DNA of 64,000 nt from Alphaproteobacteria bacterium (GTDB taxonomy: Bacteria; Pseudomonadota; Alphaproteobacteria; Caulobacterales; Caulobacteraceae). Location of the stretch: contig JAHKAM010000028.1 in assembly GCA_018826515.1 (NCBI GenBank), forward strand, positions 62,001 through 126,000, read 5' to 3'. The position numbers and the translations under genes are program-made. Below, in pieces: positions 8,996 through 17,131 of this stretch. How positions within the stretch are numbered: position 1 is the stretch's first letter; each line of letters opens with the position of its first letter. The notes beneath the pieces are model-generated. The model saw only the letters and a program-made list of their open reading frames with translations, searched no databases and was not told where the DNA came from.

Positions 8996-9586
8996 TCATA
9001 TCGTCAACTCCGACTCCCGGCGCAGACGGGCGCCTTCGCGGAACACCTCGGCCAGGACGAAGACGACCAGCACCGAAAAGGCGGGGGTCACCAGGTCGAA
9101 CAGGCTGGGCGGCTCCAGCGCGCCGCGCACCAGCCGCGAGACCAGGGTCTGGCCGATCCAGGCGCCGCCCGTGACCGTGGCCAGGGTCAGGCCGATCTGT
9201 TTCAGCCGGCTGACGTTGGCGGGCTGGAAGGGGTCGCCGATGCGCAGGGAGTGAACGATGTGGCGCAGGTGGCGCAGGATCAGGGCGAAGCCGGCGAAAT
9301 AGCCGGCGAAGGCGCCGATCCCGAACAGGAAATAGGCCCGCGGCACGGGCACGCTGGTGCCGCCGTCGTCCGAGGTCGCGACGAGGTCGAGCGGACCCAT
9401 CGGAACGAAGGCGATGAAAAGGAAGATGAGAACGGCGCCGATGGTCAGCAGCGCCAGGATCCAGAAGGCGGCCCCGAGGGCGACGCCGAGCAGGCTGGAC
9501 ATGGATCCGGGACCGAGGGCCGGAAGGGCCGGGGTCCGGACGAAAGGCACGCGGGTCCCGATCGAAAGCGATTTCGGGAAACGCAT
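8996..9586 (-). CDS. DUF2975 membrane protein
   Basis: 196 residues with about four membrane segments: GVALGAAFWILALLTIGAVL, an aromatic one around YFLFGIGAFAGYFAGFALIL, one near LATVTGGAWIGQTL and a last one FDLVTPAFSVLVVFVLAEVF. The segment RHIVHSLRIGDPFQPANVSR between the second and third is the family hallmark (G-x-PF loop). The C-terminus EGARLRRESELTI is cytoplasmic in the family. Function is unknown; it is paired with the XRE regulator downstream. Confidence 0.85.
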   Translation of the reverse strand: MRFPKSLSIGTRVPFVRTPALPALGPGSMSSLLGVALGAAFWILALLTIGAVLIFLFIAFVPMGPLDLVATSDDGGTSVPVPRAYFLFGIGAFAGYFAGFALILRHLRHIVHSLRIGDPFQPANVSRLKQIGLTLATVTGGAWIGQTLVSRLVRGALEPPSLFDLVTPAFSVLVVFVLAEVFREGARLRRESELTI

Positions 9587-9793
9587 GGGGCGACCTCTCT
9601 GTTATCGGGCCGGTCGGCGGGGCGAGGATGCCGCGCGGGGTCCGGCGAACCCGCACGCGGTCTTATTCATCGCGATTGTCATGCCGATCGTCAAAGCTCC
9701 TGTGGGAGTTTGTCCCTGACCTGTCGCCGCCGGGCGGGTCGAGGCCTTACTATCCGGCTGATCGCCGGTCTGGCCGATGCGGCCAGAGCGGAC

Positions 9794-9910
9794 TCAGAAG
9801 GCCTGGATCAGGGTGGTGATCAGGGCGGTCGGCAGGGCGGCGAGCAGGAAGGTGTTGAGGATGCCGTGGCCGATCTTTTCGATGAAGTGCGAGGCGCTCA
9901 TGGTGCTCAT
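9794..9910 (-). CDS. 38-residue hydrophobic small protein
   Basis: A short gene with a good ribosome binding site (GGAGAA about six bases before the ATG complementary to 9908-9910). It encodes an N-terminal polar part (MSTMSASHFIEKIGHG) and one predicted membrane helix (ILNTFLLAALPTALITTLIQ). The lack of charged residues in the helix and the strong start signal argue for a real small membrane protein. No family recognised. It diverges from rdgB and shares the spacer that holds a perfect 17-bp dyad. Confidence 0.55.
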   Translation of the reverse strand: MSTMSASHFIEKIGHGILNTFLLAALPTALITTLIQAF

Positions 9911-10065
9911 AGTCGTTCTCCGTTGATCCTGAGTGAGGGGATGTTTTTACCCCTCTTCTGTTGTTCCGCTGCATCGATCTTGCCGATATTGGCTTGATCG
10001 GGGAACGTCGCGGCGTCCGTCCTTGAAGACATAGATAGGCCGTGCTCCGCGAAAAGGCACGTTAC

Positions 10066-10082
10066 ATATCGTTTAACGATAT
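10066..10082. promoter_or_regulatory. perfect 17-bp dyad, likely operator
   Basis: ATATCGTTTAACGATAT is a perfect inverted repeat (eight-base arms, one central base) in an unusually AT-rich spot. It lies between the divergent small hydrophobic protein gene and rdgB. The shape fits a dimeric repressor site; the regulator is not identifiable. Confidence 0.5.
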
Positions 10083-10122
10083 TAAACTTTGGCAATGGAT
10101 TGTTTCGGAGCGCGTGATCAGG

Positions 10123-10725
10123 ATGAAACTGAAGCTTATCAAGGGGATGCGCCTGGTCGTCGCGACCCACAATCCCGGCAAGGCCGTGGAAATCGACGCC
10201 CTGCTGGACGGACATTACGCCGTCGTCACCGCAGCCAGCCTGACTCTGCCCGAACCGGACGAAACCGAGAGCACCTTCGTCGGCAACGCCCTGCTGAAGG
10301 CCCGGCACGCGGCCGATCTTTCGGGCGAGGTCGCCCTGGCCGACGACTCCGGCCTGTCGGTCGCGGCCCTGGACGGGGCGCCGGGCATCTTCTCCGCCCG
10401 CTGGGCCGGTCCGGACAAGGATTTCGCCTTCGCCATGCGCCGCGTCGAGGAACGGCTGGAGGAGACCGGCTCGTCCGACCGCCGCGCCTGGTTCACCTCG
10501 GCCCTCGCCGTGGCCTGGCCCGACGGCCCGGCCGTGGTGGTCGAGGGTCGGGTCGACGGCCAGCTGACCTTCCCCCCGCGCGGCGACCGCGGCTTCGGCT
10601 ATGATCCCATCTTCATCCCGGACGGCCACAGCCAGACCTTCGGCGAACTGGACCCGGCCCTGAAGGACAGCATCAGCCACCGGGCCGTGGCGTTCGCGAA
10701 GCTGAAGGCGGCGTTAATGGACTGA
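10123..10725 (+). CDS. rdgB: dITP/XTP pyrophosphatase
   Basis: 200 residues from the ATG at 10123, the usual RdgB length; another in-frame ATG is at 10147. The HAM1/RdgB signatures are [11 protein letters not shown] at the N-terminus, [26 protein letters not shown] in the centre (catalytic acidic residues), GFGYDPIF, and the C-terminal [11 protein letters not shown]. The enzyme hydrolyses non-canonical purine nucleotides to monophosphates, keeping dITP and XTP out of DNA. Repeat copy 3 follows the stop. Confidence 0.95.
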   Translation: MKLKLIKGMRLVVATHNPGKAVEIDALLDGHYAVVTAASLTLPEPDETESTFVGNALLKARHAADLSGEVALADDSGLSVAALDGAPGIFSARWAGPDKDFAFAMRRVEERLEETGSSDRRAWFTSALAVAWPDGPAVVVEGRVDGQLTFPPRGDRGFGYDPIFIPDGHSQTFGELDPALKDSISHRAVAFAKLKAALMD

Positions 10726-10865
10726 GTGGCGAGTGATTAGTGGTTAGTGGTTAGTGGTTAGTGGTTGCAGCTCCTCTCGCGGCGGAAGGGCGGCGCTGCC
10801 CGCGCCGTCGCACAGGCGCCGGCCAGCCACTAGCCACTAACCACTAATCACCAGCCACCACCCCA
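10726..10865. repeat. palindromic heptamer-repeat element, copy 3
   Basis: The best-preserved copy. The left arm around 10735-10766 has four near-identical heptamers (TTAGTGG repeated); the right arm around 10825-10858 is the inverted array (CCACTAGCCACTAACCACTA). The core between them matches the inverted core of copy 1. It fills the whole space between rdgB and hemW. Confidence 0.8.
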
Positions 10866-10869
10866 CCCC

Positions 10870-12024
10870 ATGCCCCCCACCCCCGCCAGCGACCTCGCCC
10901 TCTACGTCCACTGGCCGTATTGCGCCCGCATCTGTCCCTATTGCGACTTCAACGTCGTGCGGGACCGGGGCCGGACGGCGGAACAGGTGGCGCTGGTTCA
11001 GGCCATCCTCGCCGACATGGCGGCGCAGGCCGCCCTGACCGGCCCGCGCCGGCTGGCCTCCATCTTCTTCGGCGGCGGCACCCCCTCCCTGGTGGCGCCG
11101 GAGGCCGTGGCCGCGGTGATTGACCGGGCGAAGAGCCTGTTTCCGCCGCGCGGCCCGATCGAGATCACCCTCGAGGCCAATCCCACCGACGCCGAGGCGG
11201 CCCGGTTCGCGGCGCTGGCCGACGCCGGGGTCAACCGTCTGTCCATGGGGGTGCAGGCGCTGGACGACGCCGCCCTTGCCTTCCTCGGCCGCAACCACTC
11301 GGCGGACGAGGCCCGGCGCGCCGTCGCCGTCGCCGCCCGCGCCTTTCCGCGCCTGTCGATCGACCTGATCCACGCCCTGCCGGGCCAGACCGTCGACGAC
11401 TGGCGCGCCGAACTGACCGGGGCCATCGAGCTCGGCTTCGAGCACGTCTCGCCCTATCAGTTGACCATAGAGCCCACGACCGCCTTCGGCCGCGCCGTCG
11501 CCCGCGGCGCCTGGACCCCGCCCGACGAGGACCGCTCCGCCGCCCTCTACGAAACCACCCAGACGGTGCTCGAGGCCGCCGGCTTCGACGCCTATGAGGT
11601 CTCCAACCATGCGCGGGGCGTGGCGGCGCGGTCGGCTCACAATCTCCACGTCTGGCGCGGCGGCGACTATCTCGGCCTTGGTCCCGGCGCGCACGGGCGG
11701 CTGACGCTGGCCGGCGCGCGGACGGCGACCGTCGCGCACAAGGGGATCGCGGCCTATGTCGCCGGCGTCGCGGCCGGAACGCCGTGGCGCGAGCGTGAGA
11801 CGCAGTCGGCGCGGGACGCGGCAGAGGAGAAGGTGCTGCTGGGGCTGCGGACGGTGGAGGGTGTGGCGCTCAGCGATCTGGCGGCGGTTGGTCGGACCGT
11901 GAAGACGGAGCCGCTGGCCGGGCTGATCGCCGACGGGTTTCTGGCCGTCACCGGGGACCGGGTCAGGGCGACGGTGAACGGACGACCGGTGCTGGACGGG
12001 GTGTTGAGGGCGCTTCTGGTTTGA
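10870..12024 (+). CDS. hemW: HemW-type radical SAM protein (heme chaperone)
   Basis: 384 residues. The radical SAM cluster motif is YCARICPYCDFNV (C-x3-C-x2-C) preceded by LYVHWPYC, as in HemN/HemW. FFGGGTPSLV is the SAM-binding glycine motif, and NRLSMGVQALDDAALAFLGRNHS is characteristic of this branch. It lacks the N-terminal extension of true HemN oxidases, so HemW (heme trafficking) is the better name. In many proteobacteria it sits just after rdgB, as here. Confidence 0.92.
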   Translation: MPPTPASDLALYVHWPYCARICPYCDFNVVRDRGRTAEQVALVQAILADMAAQAALTGPRRLASIFFGGGTPSLVAPEAVAAVIDRAKSLFPPRGPIEITLEANPTDAEAARFAALADAGVNRLSMGVQALDDAALAFLGRNHSADEARRAVAVAARAFPRLSIDLIHALPGQTVDDWRAELTGAIELGFEHVSPYQLTIEPTTAFGRAVARGAWTPPDEDRSAALYETTQTVLEAAGFDAYEVSNHARGVAARSAHNLHVWRGGDYLGLGPGAHGRLTLAGARTATVAHKGIAAYVAGVAAGTPWRERETQSARDAAEEKVLLGLRTVEGVALSDLAAVGRTVKTEPLAGLIADGFLAVTGDRVRATVNGRPVLDGVLRALLV

Positions 12025-12048
12025 AACGGGCGCCCTTAAGGTGTCGCC

Positions 12049-12507
12049 ATGAACGACATCGCCTTTCGCCGGGCCCGGGCCGCCGACCTGCCCGCCATTA
12101 TCGCCCTCCTCGCCGACGACCCCCTGGGTCGGGAGCGGGAGGACGTCAGCCTGCCGCCCGCACCGGCCTATGAAGCGGCGTTCGCCGCTATCGACTCGGA
12201 CCCGAACCAGTTGCTCGCGGTGATGACCGAGGACGACCGGGTGGTCGGAACCCTGCAGATCACCTTCATCCCCGGCCTCTCGCGTCAGGGGGCGTTGCGC
12301 GGTCAGATCGAGTCCGTTCGCATCGCGGCCGACCGCCGCGGCGGGGGACTGGGCCGCCGGGTTTTCGAGTGGGCCATTTCAGAGTGCCGGTCGCGGGGTT
12401 GCAGTCTGGTGCAGCTGACGACGGATCAGGGCCGGCCGGACGCGCACCGGTTCTACGAACAGCTCGGCTTCGTCGCGAGCCACCTCGGCTTCAAGAAGGC
12501 GCTCTGA
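12049..12507 (+). CDS. GNAT family N-acetyltransferase
   Basis: 152 residues with the GNAT fold: N-terminal FRRARAADLPAIIALLADD, the acetyl-CoA pyrophosphate loop in IESVRIAADRRGGGLGRRVFEWAI (RxxGxG type), and the C-terminal DAHRFYEQLGFVASHLGFKK. This is the arrangement of small-molecule acetyltransferases of the PhnO/YjgM kind. The acceptor is unknown. The gene starts 24 bases after the hemW stop and could be co-transcribed with it. Confidence 0.88.
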   Translation: MNDIAFRRARAADLPAIIALLADDPLGREREDVSLPPAPAYEAAFAAIDSDPNQLLAVMTEDDRVVGTLQITFIPGLSRQGALRGQIESVRIAADRRGGGLGRRVFEWAISECRSRGCSLVQLTTDQGRPDAHRFYEQLGFVASHLGFKKAL

Positions 12508-12882
12508 CGGCGGGAGATCCAGGGCCTGTTCAGCGGTCAATGCTCCACTCCCGCCCCCGATCTTCCGTCCCTTTCGCACCCCCGACCGTGCCTTTTCGCC
12601 CCTCATCCGCCGGGGTCCGGCCGCCCGTTTCCCTGGCGCCGCGTCCGGCCGTGATAAAATGCGTGGATCGGGACTGACATCCCGCCGCCACGGTCTTTGA
12701 CATCGTCATCCGAAACGTCCCGGCTCCTCTGAGCTCGCGCTATCCCGCGCAACGCCGCCTTTCAGCGTCCGACGCCGATGGGTCGAGTGCATCGCTTTAT
12801 GCGTTTTTCCAGGGTCGCCCTCCGCGCGGCCCTCGCGCGCCCGCCCTTGAGCCGTGCCTCCCCCGCTGGCACGGTCCTGCGC
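12508..12882. other. intergenic stretch without a supported gene
   Basis: About 375 bases between the GNAT gene and rsmI. I see no convincing coding potential. A TTGACA at 12697-12702 could be a -35 element for rsmI, but no clear -10 follows at the right distance. Confidence 0.5.
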
Positions 12883-13755
12883 ATGTCCGAGTCCTCCCCG
12901 TTCCCGCCGACCGCCCCGCCGCCGCGCCTCGTGGCGCCCGGCCTCTATCTGGTGGCGACGCCGATCGGGAACCTGCGCGACATGACCCTGCGCGCGCTCG
13001 ACGTGCTGGCCGCCGCCGACCTCGTTCTCGCCGAGGACACGCGCGTCACCGGCAAGCTGCTGTCAGCCTACGGGCTGAAGGCGAGGCTGGAGCGGTGCGA
13101 CGATCACGCCTCCGCCCGGGCGGCCGAGGGGGCGATCGAACGGCTGCGGGCAGGCGAGGTCGTCGCTCTGGTCTCGGACGCCGGCACGCCCATGGTCAAT
13201 GATCCCGGCTATGTCGTCGCCCGGGCGGTCATCGCCGCCGGCCTGCCGGTGCATCCGATCCCCGGCCCGTCCAGCCTGCTGGCGGCCCTGTGCATCGCCG
13301 GCCTGCCCGCCGACCGGGTGCTGTTCGCCGGCTTCCTGCCCGCGAAATCCGGCGCCCGCCGCGCGGCGCTGGAAGAGGTCCGCACCGCCCGCCAGACCCT
13401 GGTCTTCTTCGAGAGCGGCCCGCGCCTCGCCGACAGCCTGGCCGACATGGCCGCCGTGCTGGGGCCCCGCCCCGCCGCCGTCGCCCGCGAACTGACCAAG
13501 CTGTATGAGGAGTGCGTGCGCGGCTCGCTGGCCGAACTGGCGGTCGACCCGCGCTGCCAGTCGCCCAAGGGCGAGATCGTCATCGTCGTCGCCCCCGGCG
13601 AGATGGAGGTCGCCAGCGAGGCCGACGCCGACGCCGCCCTCGCCGAGGCCATGACCCGGCTGCCGCCCGGCGAGGCGGCGGCCGAAGTCTCGAAGGCGCT
13701 GAACCTGCCGCGCAAGCCGCTCTACAAGCGGGCGCTGGAGCTGCAGGGCCGGTGA
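12883..13755 (+). CDS. rsmI: 16S rRNA (cytidine1402-2'-O)-methyltransferase
   Basis: 290 residues from the ATG at 12883; an upstream frame beginning at 12778 adds a basic, unconserved leader that I discount. The tetrapyrrole-methylase fold is evident: GLYLVATPIGNLRDMTLRAL, VLAEDTRVTGKLL, VALVSDAGTPMVNDPGY and PIPGPSSLLAALCIAGLP. This is the standard RsmI signature series; the enzyme makes Cm1402 in the ribosomal P site with RsmH. It overlaps yraN by four bases, a pairing common in bacteria. Confidence 0.95.
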   Translation: MSESSPFPPTAPPPRLVAPGLYLVATPIGNLRDMTLRALDVLAAADLVLAEDTRVTGKLLSAYGLKARLERCDDHASARAAEGAIERLRAGEVVALVSDAGTPMVNDPGYVVARAVIAAGLPVHPIPGPSSLLAALCIAGLPADRVLFAGFLPAKSGARRAALEEVRTARQTLVFFESGPRLADSLADMAAVLGPRPAAVARELTKLYEECVRGSLAELAVDPRCQSPKGEIVIVVAPGEMEVASEADADAALAEAMTRLPPGEAAAEVSKALNLPRKPLYKRALELQGR

Positions 13756-14207
13756 GCGCGGACCGGCCCGCGACCCGGCGCCCCCCTGATCGGATCAGGG
13801 CGCCGAAGGTCGTTCGGGCCAAGCGCCGCTGGCGTATCGCCCTCGGCGCCGCGTCCCACCGGCTGGGCCACCGCTCGGAATGGCTGGCCGCGGCCCTGCT
13901 GATGGCCAAGGGCTATCAGGTTCTGGGCTTTCGGCTGAAGACCCGCGCCGGCGAGATCGACATCCTCGCCCGCCGCGCCCGGGTGCTGGCCGTCGTCGAG
14001 GTCAAACGCCGCGCCACGCTGGAGGCGGCGCTCACCGCCCTCGGCCCCGACCAGTATGACCGGCTGCTGGCCGCCGGCCGGTCGGTGTTGCGCCAAAGAC
14101 CCAGCCTCGCCGGTCATGTGCTGCGGATCGATATGGTGGCGCTGGCTCCCGGCCGGTTTCCGCGCCATCGTCGCGGGGTTGTCGCCTTCGGGAGGGGCGC
14201 CGCATGA
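13752..14207 (+). CDS. UPF0102/YraN family nuclease-like protein
   Basis: 151 residues starting at the GTG at 13752, which overlaps the rsmI stop (GTGA). The frame upstream of this point is only a shadow of rsmI. The family core is seen in HRSEWLAAALLMAKGYQVLGFRLKTRAGEIDI, then VLAVVEVKRRAT: the G-E-I-D and E-V-K residues form a PD-(D/E)XK nuclease-like site. The first 40 residues are Arg-rich and variable. Its role is poorly known. It overlaps the SirB1-like gene by four bases. Confidence 0.9.
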   Translation: MSADRPATRRPPDRIRAPKVVRAKRRWRIALGAASHRLGHRSEWLAAALLMAKGYQVLGFRLKTRAGEIDILARRARVLAVVEVKRRATLEAALTALGPDQYDRLLAAGRSVLRQRPSLAGHVLRIDMVALAPGRFPRHRRGVVAFGRGAA

Positions 14208-15019
14208 CCCGCGACGAAGCGATCGAACTGCTGACCGCGGCCGGACAGGTCGAGGACGAGGCGTTTCCGCTGCTGGAGGCGGCCATCGCCTGCGCCATCC
14301 ACGACGGCCCGTTTCGCGATCCCCAGCCGGTCCGCACCCTGGCCGCCCACGCCGCCGAACGGCTGGCCGAACGGCTGGCCACGGAAAGCCCGGACGAGGC
14401 CCTGACCGAGACCATGGCCGCGGACCTGCGTCTGAACGGCGACCTGCTCAACTATGACAGCCCGGCCAACACCGACGTCATCGACGTGGCCGACAGCCGC
14501 CGCGGCCTGTCGGCGGCCCTGTCGGTCTTCTATCTCGACGCCGCGCGCCGCGTTGGGGTGAAGGCCCAGGGCGTCGACTTCCCCGGCCATTTCCTGCTGC
14601 GGGTCGAGACCCCGGAAGGCCCCGTCGCCCTCGACCCCTTCAGCCAGGGCCGGCTGGTGCTGCCGTCGGAACTGACCCGGCGGGCCCTGCGGGCCGGGCT
14701 GACGCCCCATGTCGCCGACCGGCTCGATGTGCTGATGGCCCCGGTGACGGACCGCGAGGCCCTGACCCGGCTGCAGAACGTTCTGTTCAGCCGGGCCATC
14801 CGGTCGCAGGACTATGAAGGCGCCGAGCGCTCGGCCCTGCGCCGCGCCCTGCTCGATCCCGACGACCACCGGCCCTGGCTGGACGTCGCCGCCGCGCGCG
14901 AGAAACAGGGCTCGCTCGCCGGCGCCCTGGACGCCCTGGGCCGCGCCCGCACGGGGGATGATCCGATGGAGGCGACGCGCCAGATGTCGGTCGACCGGGT
15001 CCGCATGCAGCTGAACTAG
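14204..15019 (+). CDS. SirB1-like transglutaminase-core protein with TPR-like tail
   Basis: 271 residues. The central part (SRRGLSAALSVFYLDAARRVGVKAQGVDFPGHFLLRV, residues about 92-128) resembles the SirB1/transglutaminase-like N-terminal domain, including the GVDFPGHF motif with the conserved His. The C-terminal third (residues about 190-260) forms repeating helices of tetratricopeptide type. The usual nucleophile Cys of transglutaminases is not evident, so the protein is probably non-catalytic. It ends the rsmI-yraN operon by an ATGA overlap. Confidence 0.85.
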   Translation: MTRDEAIELLTAAGQVEDEAFPLLEAAIACAIHDGPFRDPQPVRTLAAHAAERLAERLATESPDEALTETMAADLRLNGDLLNYDSPANTDVIDVADSRRGLSAALSVFYLDAARRVGVKAQGVDFPGHFLLRVETPEGPVALDPFSQGRLVLPSELTRRALRAGLTPHVADRLDVLMAPVTDREALTRLQNVLFSRAIRSQDYEGAERSALRRALLDPDDHRPWLDVAAAREKQGSLAGALDALGRARTGDDPMEATRQMSVDRVRMQLN

Positions 15020-15080
15020 GGTTGCGCCGCCGCCCCCCGCTGCCCATTAGCCAAGGTCAAGACGCTTGGAAGGACAAGGC

Positions 15081-16025
15081 ATGCTGCGAGTCGCGATCCA
15101 GATGGACCCCGTCGAGGCGGTCAACATCGAGTCCGACACCACCTGGCTGATGATGACCACGGCGCAGGCGCGCGGTCACGCCCAGTGGGTTTATGACGTC
15201 CGCACCCTGGCGCTCGAGGACGGGCGGCTGTTCTGCCGCGCCCGTCCGGTCACGCTGCGCGAGGTCCAGGGCGACCACGTCGCCTTCGGCGACGAGGTGA
15301 AGCTGGATCTCGGCCAGGACGTCGATGTCATCCTGATGCGGCAGGATCCGCCCTTCGACATGGCCTATGTCACCTCGACCTATCTGCTCGAGACAGTGCA
15401 TCCGAAGACGCTGGTGGTGAACGATCCCGCCGAAGTCCGGTCAGCGCCCGAGAAGCTGCTGGTCACGAAATTCCCCGGCCTGACCCCGTCGACCCTGATC
15501 AGTTCCGACCCGGTCGCCCTTGTCGACTTTCACAAGCGGCACGGCGACGTGGTGCTCAAGCCCCTGCACGGCGCGGCGGGTTCGGGAGTGGTGCGGCTGA
15601 AGGCGGACGATCCGAACCTCGAGGCCCTGATCGAGATCCACGCCACGGGCTCGCGCGATCCGCTCGTGATCCAGAAATTCGTTCCCGCCGTGTCGAAGGG
15701 CGACAAACGGATCATCCTGATCGACGGCGAGCCGGTCGGGGCCATCAACCGCATTCCGGCCAAGGACCAGGTGCGCTCCAACCTGCGCGTGGGCGGCACG
15801 GCCGCGCCGGTGGAGCTGACCGCCCGCGATCGCGAGATCTGCGCCGCCATCGGCCCCGAGCTGAAACGGCGCGGCCTGATCTTCGTCGGCATTGATGTGA
15901 TCGGCGACTATCTGACCGAGATCAACGTCACCTCCCCGACGGGCGCCCAGCAGCTCAAGCGGTTCACCGGCGTCGATGCGGCCGCGCTGATGTGGGATGT
16001 CATCGAAGGCAAACGTCCGGCGTAA
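15081..16025 (+). CDS. gshB: glutathione synthase
   Basis: 314 residues from the ATG at 15081, with GGAAGGACAAGG upstream. Typical GshB landmarks are the N-terminal [41 protein letters not shown], the ATP-grasp loop [17 protein letters not shown], and the metal-binding [22 protein letters not shown]. It condenses gamma-glutamylcysteine with glycine. It stands alone between the rsmI operon and comM. Confidence 0.96.
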   Translation: MLRVAIQMDPVEAVNIESDTTWLMMTTAQARGHAQWVYDVRTLALEDGRLFCRARPVTLREVQGDHVAFGDEVKLDLGQDVDVILMRQDPPFDMAYVTSTYLLETVHPKTLVVNDPAEVRSAPEKLLVTKFPGLTPSTLISSDPVALVDFHKRHGDVVLKPLHGAAGSGVVRLKADDPNLEALIEIHATGSRDPLVIQKFVPAVSKGDKRIILIDGEPVGAINRIPAKDQVRSNLRVGGTAAPVELTARDREICAAIGPELKRRGLIFVGIDVIGDYLTEINVTSPTGAQQLKRFTGVDAAALMWDVIEGKRPA

Positions 16026-16088
16026 CACCGCTCTTGCCAATCCGGCCTGTTCGTGGTTCGTTCCTTTCCCGAATAACGGGAGGGTGCG

Positions 16089-17131
16089 ATGCTCGCCAGC
16101 GTGGTGACTGTGGCGTTCGAGGGCGTGGACGCCCGCCGGGTGGACGTGCAGGTCCAGCAGCTGCCGTGCGGCGACCACCCGGTGTTCAACATCGTCGGCC
16201 TGGCCGACAAGGCGGTGGCCGAGAGCCGGGAGCGGGTCCGCGGGGCCTTCGGCGGCATCGGCCTGGCCCTGCCGCCCAAGCGGATCATCGTCAATATGGC
16301 CCCGGCCGACCTGCCCAAGGAGGGCAGCCATTTCGACCTGCCTATCGCCCTCGCCCTGCTGGCCTCCATGGGCGTCATTCCGCCGGACATGCTGGCGGGA
16401 TGGGCGGCGGTGGGGGAGCTGGGGCTGGACGGGCGGATCGCCCCGGTCGGCGGGACCCTGCCGGCGGCGGTGGCGGCCGACGCCATGGGGCTGGGGCTGA
16501 TCTGCCCCGAGGCCAACGGACCCGAGGCGGCCTGGGCCGGCGATGTGGCGGTTCTGGCCCCGCGCTCGCTGATCGGTCTGGTCAATCATTTCAAGGGAAG
16601 CCAGGTGCTGCGGCGGCCCGAGCCGGGGGCCATGCGTTCCGGCGACCGGGTTCCCGACCTGCGCGAGGTCAAGGGTCAGGAGAGCGCCAAGCGGGCGCTG
16701 GAGATCGCGGCGGCCGGGGGGCATAATTTGCTTTTCGTCGGTCCGCCGGGCTCCGGCAAATCGATGATGGCGGCGCGTCTGCCGGGCCTGCTGCCGCCGC
16801 TGACGCCGAAGGAGCTGCTGGAAACCTCCATGGTCTGGTCGGTGGCCGGGCTGATCGAGCGCGGGGCCCTGACGCGCGACCGGCCGTTCCGCAGCCCGCA
16901 CCATTCCGCCTCCATGGCCGCCCTGACCGGCGGCGGCCTGCGCGCCAAGCCGGGCGAGGCCTCGCTCGCGCACAACGGAGTGCTCTTCCTCGACGAGCTG
17001 CCCGAATACAGCGCGCAGGCCCTCGATTCCCTCCGCGCGCCGCTCGAGACGGGAGAGATCGTGGTGGCCCGGGCCAACGCCCATGTCCGCTATCCGGCCC
17101 GGTTCCAGCTGGTCGCGGCCATGAACCCCTG
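16089..17131 (+). pseudogene. comM: comM, 5' part (interrupted by the island)
   Basis: The first 347 codons of the ComM/YifB MgCl-chelatase-like AAA+ helicase. They include the N-terminal Lon-protease-like domain (FNIVGLADKAVAESRERVRGAF), Walker A GPPGSGKSMMA and Walker B VLFLDELPEY. The frame is cut after AAMNP and the first two bases of the Cys codon of the conserved NPCRCG motif. Joined to 50531-51077 it gives a continuous 529-residue protein. As it stands, translation would run on to 17450 and add about 105 foreign residues. ComM promotes branch migration during natural transformation, so that function is probably lost. Confidence 0.95.

Noticed and set aside
10042..10122. N-terminal extension of RdgB from 10042
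   Set aside because: It would run through the 17-bp dyad and is not conserved in character; the ATG at 10123 gives the normal family length.
15441..17084. 547-residue minus-strand frame over gshB and comM
   Set aside because: Shadow frame: gshB and comM are certain, and the product has no recognisable domain.
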